From the NCBI GenBank assembly GCA_018985235.1, contig JADGIG010000168.1, positions 1-14,535 of the forward strand: a stretch of 14,535 nucleotides of DNA, written 5' to 3'. Positions 7,762-14,535 of the stretch are shown piece by piece (the first letter of the stretch is position 1; each line of letters starts with the position of its first letter). The DNA is from Sanchytrium tribonematis. Taxonomy: Eukaryota; Sanchytriomycota; Sanchytriomycetes; Sanchytriales; Sanchytriaceae. The notes beneath the pieces are model-generated. The model searched no databases. It was given only the letters and a program-made list of their open reading frames with translations, and was not told the DNA's origin. Both the position numbers and the translations under genes were made by a program.

Positions 7762-8634
7762 ATGATATTCCTTTTCTTAATAGTTGCTTTTGAATGCTAT
7801 ACAGGTAAAAATGATATAACCGAAGAAGTCAAAGTCAAAATATCCTCTAACTCTATACACAAACGTGAAAGGCAAGTTTACTACGTACCTGTTAGATGGA
7901 CCTCCTTCTATAAAAATGGAACAACAGATTTGGTTTCTGAAGACATTGTCAAACAACTTCTTTCTAAGGTTAATGAAAAATACAGAAATTTAAATCTACC
8001 GATTGTGTTGAATTTGTCACTTTATAGAAGCTTTGCTAATGATGAGTATGCTTTTATTGATTTTTCAGATACAAATTTACAAACTGGAATTGACAAAAAA
8101 TTTGGTTCCTCGAGTAATAAGACTTTAAACGTCTACTCTGGAAATACTATAGACACAAATAATGTGCAACTTAATAATCAAGACACACTGGCAAGTTATA
8201 TTAGATCTTGGGCCTCGCTTCCGAGCTTCCCCGATTACAATGGAATTTTTTTTAATAGTAATGGATTTTCAAAAGATATAACGAATATCGCGAATGAAAA
8301 AGATCAAGTCACAGAGCTCATAAGGACATTTGTTCACGAATCTTTTCATTGGTTTGGACTACTTCATACCTTTCAAGATGGATGTGATGAATCGAGTCCT
8401 GGTGATTACGTTGATGATACTCCTCGTGCAGAGAGTAAGTATCGAGAAAGTATTAGAACTGTTGTTGCATTCCCAATATCAATGGAATGGTCGCAAACGA
8501 CTGAATTATCAAGCTGCAGAAACGGCATCTTTGACAAATTAGACAATATTATGGACTACACTAGTTTTGGTGAGAATATAACTGATGGACAAAGAAAAAG
8601 AATTATTCATTTTCTTAAAAAGTACCGCCAATAA
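7762..8634 (+). CDS. Secreted M43 (pappalysin/MEP1-like) zinc metalloprotease
   Basis: Predicted secreted zinc endopeptidase. The 290-aa frame starts with ATG and a hydrophobic signal sequence (MIFLFLIVAF). A short propeptide may end at the dibasic KRER (34-37), a Kex2-type site. The zinc motif HESFHWFGLLH (192-202) fits HExxHxxGxxH, with zinc ligands His192, His196 and His202 and catalytic Glu193. It is followed by TFQDGC and GDYVDDTP (214-221), typical of M43B, and the Met-turn IMDY (263-266). The residue before the second zinc His is Phe, where most M43 enzymes have Gly. Cys208 and Cys252 could form the conserved disulfide, but the second Cys pair usual near the Met-turn (D-x-C-M) is replaced by SFGENIT. 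Length and single-domain form match fungal MEP1-type enzymes. A role in digesting host or environmental protein is inference. Confidence 0.92.
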   Translation: MIFLFLIVAFECYTGKNDITEEVKVKISSNSIHKRERQVYYVPVRWTSFYKNGTTDLVSEDIVKQLLSKVNEKYRNLNLPIVLNLSLYRSFANDEYAFIDFSDTNLQTGIDKKFGSSSNKTLNVYSGNTIDTNNVQLNNQDTLASYIRSWASLPSFPDYNGIFFNSNGFSKDITNIANEKDQVTELIRTFVHESFHWFGLLHTFQDGCDESSPGDYVDDTPRAESKYRESIRTVVAFPISMEWSQTTELSSCRNGIFDKLDNIMDYTSFGENITDGQRKRIIHFLKKYRQ

Positions 8635-8635
8635 A
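8630..8635 (+). terminator. AATAAA poly(A) signal containing the protease stop
   Basis: The stop TAA (8632..8634) lies inside AATAAA; the last codon is CAA. Confidence 0.6.
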
Positions 8636-8662
8636 TTTGTAATTTAGAATTTTATTTGAAAC

Positions 8663-8674
8663 GACCTTAAGGTC
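8663..8674. repeat. Perfect 12-bp palindrome
   Basis: GACCTTAAGGTC is its own reverse complement, lying between the protease stop and the KH/SAM start. It could bind a dimeric regulator or be chance; there is no second copy nearby. The rest of 8635..8798 (164 bp, AT-rich) shows only the CCAATCA box at its end. Confidence 0.3.
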
Positions 8675-8791
8675 TAATAGTTAGAACCGAATCGTAAAGT
8701 AAAGCGGTAATTCAAAAACCAAAACAAATTTAGGACATTTACAATCAGATATTATCGAAACTTGCCTATCACGCTGATTTTGCTTTAGATT

Positions 8792-8798
8792 CCAATCA
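8792..8798 (+). promoter_or_regulatory. CCAATCA directly before the KH/SAM start codon
   Basis: The heptamer abuts the ATG at 8799. A functional CCAAT box would normally lie further upstream, so either transcription starts downstream of this ATG or the match is fortuitous. Confidence 0.25.
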
Positions 8799-11410
8799 AT
8801 GACTTCTCAAGTTGTACACGGAGTACGTTGCAACGATCTGTTGTGCATTCTAAAGACGTCCCCTGTTAAATTATCTGTAGAGGTCTCATTGCTAACAGAC
8901 TCAATGTTATCAAGCCACTTTACAAATTTGTCAATGATACCCGTCATCATAAACCCTGCTACACTTTTAGAACTTGAACTATCAGGACAAGATTTAAAGC
9001 AATTATTACCAGATAATACCACTGTTTCTCAGCATCCAACCCATGGAGCCCAAATTTATTTCAGAGATCGAAAAGATAAAGTCGTGTTTTTGACCAATTT
9101 AGATCAGGCACTAGGAGGAGCAAAACTTGAAATCAATGGAATTGAAGATTTTATTCGTGTATTTTGCGTAGGAGGAAGAAAAAGAGAAACCTTGCACTCA
9201 ATAATGAGAACAACTGATACTTCTATTTACATACCAAGCCCCTTTCATCAACATCCCGTTTATATCACAGGAAAGGAAGTGGATCAAGCCAAAGAAATAT
9301 TTTTACAAGCTATGAAAGATCTTAAAGTTCAAAGCCAAGTGGTCAAATGCCAGCCCTATCATTTAAATTGGTTGAAAAAACGAACCATGCAATTAATTGA
9401 AATAATGATGGAAAACGGTACTTGTATCGATGTTGGTCTTAAAAACCAAATTGCTGGAAATTTGACAATATATGGAGAACATTCTCGCTATATTAATCGA
9501 ACTATCCGCTTATTGGGAATTTTGATGGCTCAATATGTGAGAGTTAAGATTTTACTGATTTCTATTCCCAATGTGGACGCGGTGAAGGAAGTTCTTGCAA
9601 AATATTCGGACCCTTTAGTCGATAGTTACTGTACCCCCAATTCCATAGATGTCGGAGGACCCGCATCAAGTGTTGTGGGAGTATTGTCACATTTAAATCA
9701 AATTGACACATTAAGAACTCTGCACAAGGAAACGACTGGGTATATAGAGTTATCTCACGAGCACCGAGACTTTATCTTGGGAAAGAAAAATGGGAAAGTT
9801 AACAAAATTGTGAGATCTGCAAATTGCAAAGTTAATTTTGGTCAAGGCAATGAGCTAAATATGGTAATTGAATTAGCAGGACATCTTTCTCAAGTGAAAG
9901 AAGGTTTAGAGCTGATTATGGACGAATTACCGGCCGAATTGTCGTTTTATGTTCCGGAATCATACCACAAGAGAATCATTGGTGTAGGAGGCAAAAATAT
10001 TCAGCGGATCATGAGAAAATATGGAGTGTTTGTTAAATTTTCAAACTCTGACGAGCACAATGTTCTGGGTGGATACTTTGCCCTAGAAGATAATGTCATA
10101 GCTAGAACTCCAATGAAAAACAAGGAAAATTTACCAAAATTTAGAGAATCTGTGCTTGAACTCGTTGCACAGCAAGACAAAGTTGCTCCTACTACTACAA
10201 TTAAGCTTCCTTTCAGATTCCATAGGAGACTTGAATATCTTTCGTCGAAGTTGGAGGAAGACCATCAGGTCAAAATTGAATACCCACCAAGAGAATTTGC
10301 ATTAGATATAGTAAAAGTTAAAGGATACCACCCCGGTGTAGGAGAAGTCACGAAAGAGCTATTGACTCGGGCAATTGATGTTTTAGAATACCATGTCACG
10401 AGCAATATAAAAACCTTGGCGGCAAGTCCAGATTTTGTAAAACTATCTAAGCAAATTCAGAATATGGATGTCTCTATTGAAAAAAAGGAAGACGAAAGCC
10501 AAACCACATTTATACTTTCTGCCGTTATGTCAAAATCAAGTAGCCTTTGTAAATCGAAATTGCTTTTAGACGAATTTTTTAAGAAAAAGAACATCAAAGT
10601 AGAAAAAACTACCCCTACTATGTCTAGCAATAATTCGACAGATTCCTTTAAACATTTTAATTCTAAATTAATCTCGCAGCTGTCAAATGAGAGTTTTACT
10701 TCCGGGCTAACATTGGCTAAATCTGCCCAAGATTCAGAGATTAGCATATTTGGCTATGGTGAGGAACCATTAAATGAACACGAAATTTTCTCGAGTGGAG
10801 TTCAAAATATATTGTCTCCAGATAGTCCCGTAAGAAGGGTAGATTTTCCACCAATTGGTAAAGAACTAAAGAGGGACGGCTCAGAACCTTTAGACAAATC
10901 TCTTCACCCATTTGAATATGATTCAATGTCTAGTGTGGATTATCGATTACCTAGTGATAAGATCCGCGGGAAAAATCTTTCCAAATCCCTTGAGGCCTTT
11001 GATGATCAGGTATATTTATTTTCACTTAGAATAAACGGTCACCGCACGTCTCATCATCCTTAAAAAATGAAGTGGGAAATTCCATGGATACTATGAACTC
11101 GGGCAATCTCCTTCCTAAAGATGTAGAAAATATCATGGCTCAAGAAAAGTCTGGAAACGGAATGTCCCTATTTTTGGAAAAAATTGACTTGGTTAAATAC
11201 CAGAAAATATTTCAAGACCAGGAAATTGATCTTCGTCTGTTGCTTACTTTGGCTGACGACGATCTTCAACAACTCGGGATTAAAGCATTCGGGCCCAGAA
11301 GAAAAATTATAAATGCTATTTCTGTCATAAGGGAATCCCTTGGGCAAAATACCACCACTGATTCACAATTTAGTGCCGTAGCATCGAAGAAAAGTTTGTT
11401 GCAAGAATAA
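8799..11410 (+). CDS. BICC1: Bicaudal-C-like RNA-binding protein: KH repeats plus C-terminal SAM domain (two exons)
   Basis: Likely cytoplasmic RNA-binding regulator. Bicaudal-C proteins bind mRNA through KH domains and polymerise through SAM. The CDS is join(8799..11009, 11030..11410), 863 aa. KH or KH-like units are visible at about 110-175 (GGRKRETLHSIM), about 320-378 (HRDFILGKKNGKVNKIVR) and about 379-455 (HKRIIGVGGKNIQRIM, a proper GxxG loop). Degenerate units lie near 180-245 and 465-532. A Ser-rich linker (about 600-780) leads to a SAM domain at about 782-839 (FLEKIDLVKYQKIFQDQEID, LTLADDDLQQLGIKAFGPRR), which closely resembles the animal BICC1 SAM. The unspliced frame ends after about 17 further codons and the SAM frame lacks an early ATG; removing 20 nt fuses them in frame. 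The KH block also resembles fungal KH proteins, so orthology to animal Bicaudal-C is probable, not proven. The stop lies in AATAAA. Confidence 0.9.
11010..11029 (+). other. 20-nt spliceosomal intron in the KH/SAM gene
   Basis: The segment GTATATTTATTTTCACTTAG lies exactly between codons. Removal joins LEAFDDQ to NKRSPHVSSSLKNEVGNSMD and places the SAM domain in frame with the KH region. Retention gives a stop after 17 codons. The sequence is T-rich like the PMT intron. Confidence 0.87.
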
Positions 11411-11411
11411 A
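11406..11411 (+). terminator. AATAAA poly(A) signal containing the KH/SAM stop
   Basis: The stop TAA (11408..11410) is inside AATAAA. The convergent zinc-finger gene ends 22 bp further on. Confidence 0.6.
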
Positions 11412-11428
11412 ATTTTAAAAGATACTCT

Positions 11429-11434
11429 TTTATT
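11429..11434 (-). terminator. AATAAA poly(A) signal overlapping the zinc-finger gene stop
   Basis: On the minus strand the stop TAA (11435..11433) is followed by TAAAA, forming AATAAA from its second base, the same arrangement as in the PMT gene. Confidence 0.6.
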
Positions 11435-12505
11435 ACATAAAATCCCTCTTTCCAGGGTCTTCCATTTGACGGTTCCTCAAGGCTGGACATCGCAACAAAT
11501 GGCGTTGTAATGCATCAGGTCTCCCCATAGTCTTCAATTCTTGCCCGCAATATTCGCATGGGACTGCCGTGCTGTGTACATTGGTTTCGTGACGACGTCT
11601 CGCAAACGTGGTTGTAAAATCTTTATAGCAAAATCTACATTGTAATGATTTGCTATCATCTCGCATTTCTTCTGGAAATTCGAGGGCAGATCCACCTGTA
11701 TTTTGGCTATTGCTTTGTAATCTAATCAAATCATAAAGCATGGGGTGTTGAATAGCAGATGTTCCAGAAGGATACTGGACAAGCGTAGTTCCTTTCTCAT
11801 ATCTCATGATTTGCTTTCTTGCAGGTTGAGGAGTTTTTGGATACTTACGTTGGGGTACAGGTGAGCCTTGATCTGGCAATTTTAATTCTCCGGCAGAGCT
11901 CCATCTTTTGCTTAAATCTTTTGTAGATTCAGATGATGCACTGCTACTATTTTCTAGTTCGTAATGTTCTGGTGACAGTGGCCGACTTTGCAAATTTAAG
12001 TCGTCAATACTTGGCAAATTCGTAGGTCTGCGACCACTTGCAGCAGGATTAAGTTGCGTAACTTCTTGCAGGTCTTCAGCTGATGATGAGCTTTCATCAA
12101 AACGAATAACTGGTTCCATTGATATGCGACGCTGTTCGGGTATCTGAATTGTTTCTAAATAAATCCTCATTCGCTCGCGTACAATATCAAAAACAATTGG
12201 TTGGTAACGACCAATCTCCGTCTTTGTGCCAATCAAAATCATTTTTTTCAAAGCCCCTCCACAATGATAGGTTTAATCTATTTTGGTGGTCTAGACGACG
12301 GTACTTCCTCAATTCATGGCACCTACCAATTTGTGTCCTATAAATTGAAATTAAAAACTACTAATTCTGTTGGTGTGTTCGAAAGGGGGATTTGAGTTGG
12401 TGAATAGTTCACCATTGGTGTAGGTGGTGATGCTCCTAAATGAGCAATAGCTACTTTGCATTCACACACCGCCAATTGATTCAGTGTAGGATTTACGGAA
12501 AGCAT
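11433..12505 (-). CDS. C2H2/C2HC zinc-finger protein of unknown function (multi-exon; 5' structure partly resolved)
   Basis: The C-terminal exon, open from about 12251 to the stop at 11433, encodes a Ser/Pro-rich region. A C2H2 finger follows (CRFC-x12-H-x4-H) and then a C2HC finger (CEYC-x15-H-x3-C), near the C terminus. That frame has no good start: its first in-frame ATGs (12242, 12171) have no conserved context. Upstream, an ATG at 12505 opens 48 codons (MLSVNPTLNQLAVCECKVAI and on to SNTPTEL). A 24-nt GT...AG segment (12361..12338) and a 19-nt one (12326..12308) continue it to DTNWKYRRLDHQNRL and WRGFEKNDFDWHKDGDW. The last junction into the zinc-finger frame is unresolved: a 43-nt (12208..12166) or 46-nt (12211..12166) intron would restore the frame. 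Two closely spaced fingers suggest nucleic-acid or protein binding; I do not recognise the family. Confidence 0.7.
12308..12326 (-). other. Candidate 19-nt intron 2 of the zinc-finger gene
   Basis: The segment GTAGGTGCCATGAATTGAG on the minus strand. Removal turns a stop (TGG TAG) into a Trp-Lys-Tyr-Arg-Arg continuation open for about 40 codons. It is less T-rich than the other candidates, so weaker. Confidence 0.4.
12338..12361 (-). other. Candidate 24-nt intron 1 of the zinc-finger gene
   Basis: Starts GTAGTTTTTAATTTC and ends TTTATAG on the minus strand. It is T-rich, lies between codons, and removes an in-frame TAG at its own acceptor. Supported by frame continuity and similarity to the two firm introns, not by homology. 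Confidence 0.55.
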
Positions 12506-12631
12506 AGGCTCTCAAACGGCACTGATTTCTTTTCAAGGGGATCTGCTTGATTTTTGGATAAACACAAAGTCGAATATTTTTTGTCAATTAATTTATTAAT
12601 AAATTTGGCTATTCTTATGCTATTAACAGTA
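12506..12631. other. Spacer between the second oxidase and the zinc-finger gene
   Basis: A 126-bp AT-rich spacer between tandem minus-strand genes. It holds an AATAAA (minus strand, 12597..12592), about 35 nt after the oxidase stop, a plausible poly(A) signal for that gene. No other motif recognised. Confidence 0.5.
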
Positions 12632-14350
12632 TTAGCCAAAATTTTCTTTGTTAAAATGAAAAATTGTAGAGGTATTTTGGTAATGAGTGTAAAGCAAACA
12701 ATTTTTCTTCAAAACACTAGTGAGAGGTTTCGGTCCACATACAAATACTCCGACATTATCTTTAGGGTGTTGTAGTGCAATATTGGCAAATATGTTATCC
12801 CAATTGGGTCTGCCATAATTTGTTTTTGATTGCAACCCAGTAATTGGATCGTAATTTACACCAACATCATTTAAAATCACTTTGGTTACCATCGAGGGCC
12901 TTACCTTAGTTAAATAGATATGATATTCGAGATTTACGACACTGTCTTGTTCCTCCAAAGTATGCAGCAAATCATTGAACCACTCAAAAGCGGTGGTATC
13001 TCTGCAAATCCAAAAGAACTTTACATTTCTGACAGGACATTTTTCCATCTCAGCCTTGAAAAAAATAGACTTCAGAAGAGAGGCAAAAGGTGTGACACCA
13101 ATCCCTGCTCCAATCAAGACTATGGTCTCATAATCAAAAGCATCCTCAGCAGCCGCACCAAATGGGCCATCCACATAAATATTAGGCAAAAAGTTTGGTG
13201 AAGAAGAATCGCCGTTACCAACTGAGTCGACAAACAATTTTGATAATCGCTTTGTGAAATCACCTGCTTCTCTGAAATGAATGCTCATGTGTCCTTCTTC
13301 TGGGCAGGATGTCAATGTAAAAGGGTGAAATTGTTTGCCTCCCACAACCGGGCAATTGAGAAATATGTACTGTCCCGGTCTTGCAGTTTTCATCTGATTT
13401 TCATACCTTGGTGCCCATTGTAATTCTACGACATTAGAAGGATGAATAATTACTTTTCTAATTTTTACAGGTCTCCTAGCTCTAATTAACGCTCTGAAAA
13501 CTAATCTCTCACATAAATAACAAAACATTGAAAGAACAACCCATTTCCAATATTCTGTATAAGCATAGCATTCAGCATTCACTAGGGTTTCTATTATACA
13601 TCCGGATCCGTGTACAACCATAGCCCCAATAAAAAGAATAAATAAATGATGAGTAAACCAAAATATTTCAAAATTTGCGTGTCTCATTTTTTGCATTGCA
13701 CTGGTTACCATCAAAAATAAACAAAGAACGGCAGCATGTCCAGTTATGGCTGGTATAAGAGTCACCCATAAATATTCTGGTGATCCCATGTCGACAAAAC
13801 CCAACGGCAGTTTGCCAAATTCGCTCAAATATAAAAAATCAAGCGTGTGCGCTCCTATATGTAATGCTGTAAAGATAACAATGTGGAATCCAACAAACTT
13901 ATGAAAAACTATATTCTTATCAAATGGAATCACAGTATTAAGTATTGTTCGTCTCAGAGTCGATATCAATGTCCTGCAAACCGGAAATAATATTAAAGCG
14001 CTGTTGAACATTAAGAGTCCTGCACCAATTCTAGCAAATGGAAGAGCTTTCTTTAAGACCACTCTCGTTAGCGCATACTTTGGATCTGCTGAGTATGTCG
14101 CATATTTATACAAAGCAATATAAACCGTAATTCCATAATAAATCAACAAAAATACAACTTTTGATCCTTCGTGCATAAAGTACAGCTTAATCTTGGTTAT
14201 AAAATCAGTACTGTGTTTGTAAGATACATTAATTTTAGTGTTTGTAACAACGGATTGATTTTTGTTATTTCTTTTGTTAAGTGTCTTGTAATATTCAGGA
14301 TCTACAGTTGGATAAAAAGGACGCTCTAATTTCTTTTGTCGTTTTCCCAT
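12632..14350 (-). CDS. NOX: NADPH oxidase, canonical short form
   Basis: Superoxide-generating membrane flavocytochrome, 572 aa, uninterrupted from ATG to TAA, the size of EF-hand-free NoxA/NoxB/NOX2-type enzymes. A short basic N terminus (about 60 residues) precedes membrane segments. Heme-ligand His are at 150 and 164, and at 234 and 247 (spacings 14 and 13). The FAD site HPFTLTS starts at 342, DGPFGAAAEDAF at 394-405, the NADPH-binding GAGIGVTPFASLL at 414-426, FFWICRD at 445-451, GRPNWD at 513-518, VFVCGP at 535-540, and the terminal FNKENFG. All catalytic motifs are intact, including Cys-Gly-Pro, unlike the first oxidase. The two oxidases lie on the same strand about 7.3 kb apart with four confident genes between them, so they are not a fresh tandem duplication. 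Confidence 0.96.
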   Translation of the reverse strand: MGKRQKKLERPFYPTVDPEYYKTLNKRNNKNQSVVTNTKINVSYKHSTDFITKIKLYFMHEGSKVVFLLIYYGITVYIALYKYATYSADPKYALTRVVLKKALPFARIGAGLLMFNSALILFPVCRTLISTLRRTILNTVIPFDKNIVFHKFVGFHIVIFTALHIGAHTLDFLYLSEFGKLPLGFVDMGSPEYLWVTLIPAITGHAAVLCLFLMVTSAMQKMRHANFEIFWFTHHLFILFIGAMVVHGSGCIIETLVNAECYAYTEYWKWVVLSMFCYLCERLVFRALIRARRPVKIRKVIIHPSNVVELQWAPRYENQMKTARPGQYIFLNCPVVGGKQFHPFTLTSCPEEGHMSIHFREAGDFTKRLSKLFVDSVGNGDSSSPNFLPNIYVDGPFGAAAEDAFDYETIVLIGAGIGVTPFASLLKSIFFKAEMEKCPVRNVKFFWICRDTTAFEWFNDLLHTLEEQDSVVNLEYHIYLTKVRPSMVTKVILNDVGVNYDPITGLQSKTNYGRPNWDNIFANIALQHPKDNVGVFVCGPKPLTSVLKKNCLLYTHYQNTSTIFHFNKENFG

Positions 14351-14535
14351 TGCGAAATGTAAGATTCTGAGTGCGATTTTTACTTATTAATTTGAATAGC
14401 CAATCACCAAAGCTGGCAAGCAATAAATGAAGCTTCAAACGATATAACGAAGTAATAACAAGTCCTAATAATTTAGAGTTCAAATGGTTCTGCATTAGGC
14501 TAAAAACGGTTTATTTCGAAAGCTGATGCAGCCAT
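14351..14535. other. Upstream region of the second oxidase, to the window edge
   Basis: AT-rich, with no convincing gene. Short minus-strand frames enter from the right edge (one ends at 14500, another near 14490), so the 3' end of an upstream gene may be present, but too little is visible. It carries a CCAATCA box. Confidence 0.5.
14400..14406 (+). promoter_or_regulatory. CCAATCA box upstream of the second oxidase
   Basis: The same heptamer as before the first oxidase and the protease, here about 50 bp before the ATG (14350) and on the opposite strand to the gene. CCAAT boxes work in either orientation. Confidence 0.4.

Noticed and set aside
11072-11410. An independent SAM-domain gene
   Set aside because: Its frame opens with GTG and continues upstream in frame to a clean acceptor; splicing 20 nt fuses it to the KH exon.
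12201-12395. Plus-strand frames opposite the zinc-finger gene 5' end
   Set aside because: The minus-strand exon chain gives a longer coherent protein linked to a clear zinc-finger exon; the plus frames show no domain.
14295-14495. A minus-strand 66-codon frame overlapping the second oxidase start
   Set aside because: It overlaps the oxidase coding start in another frame and shows no recognisable features; an 18-nt GT...AG segment at 14508..14491 is present but joins nothing convincing.
1-14535. Ciliate or nucleomorph origin, suggested by the tiny introns
   Set aside because: Ciliate-type stop reassignment is not seen, and the set of PMT2, NOX, M43 and Bicaudal-C genes fits a fungal or near-fungal nuclear genome better than a nucleomorph.
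1-14535. tRNA, rRNA, CRISPR or transposon
   Set aside because: No cloverleaf-like segment, array or transposase frame, and no long inverted or direct repeats, were seen on reading both strands by eye.

Overview
This is a compact, AT-rich stretch of eukaryotic nuclear DNA. A PMT2-type protein O-mannosyltransferase, two EF-hand-free NADPH oxidases and a secreted M43 (fungalysin-era MEP1-like) metalloprotease point to a fungus or close relative. Very short introns, tiny intergenic spaces and a Bicaudal-C-type KH+SAM protein suggest an early-diverging, reduced-genome lineage such as a Rozella/Cryptomycota- or aphelid-like organism. That placement is inference. The standard genetic code fits: terminal stops are TAA or TAG and no in-frame reassignment is needed.

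Layout, left to right: a possible 5' end of a small hydrophobic protein running off the left edge (- strand); a two-exon PMT2-family mannosyltransferase (-); a doubtful three-exon micro-gene (+); a NADPH oxidase with a 280-residue N-terminal extension (-); a 125-aa coiled-coil protein (+); tRNA-dihydrouridine(47) synthase DUS3 (-); a secreted M43 metalloprotease (+); a two-exon Bicaudal-C-like KH/SAM protein (+); a multi-exon C2H2/C2HC zinc-finger protein of unknown function (-); and a second, canonical NADPH oxidase (-). The last 185 bases look like the upstream region of that oxidase.

Three features of genome architecture stand out. First, gene breaks that look like frameshifts or separate genes resolve as spliceosomal introns of about 19-24 nt. 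The 19-nt PMT intron and 20-nt Bicaudal-C intron restore homologous or continuous protein exactly. Second, in five of eight confident genes an AATAAA hexamer overlaps the stop codon, implying almost no 3' UTR before the poly(A) signal. Convergent neighbours end only 6 and 22 bp apart, so transcripts probably run into the opposite gene. Third, an extended CCAAT box (CCAATCA) lies 0-50 bp before the start codons of four genes. The genes do not form a pathway. Apart from the two oxidase paralogues, they look like ordinary neighbours in a dense genome.
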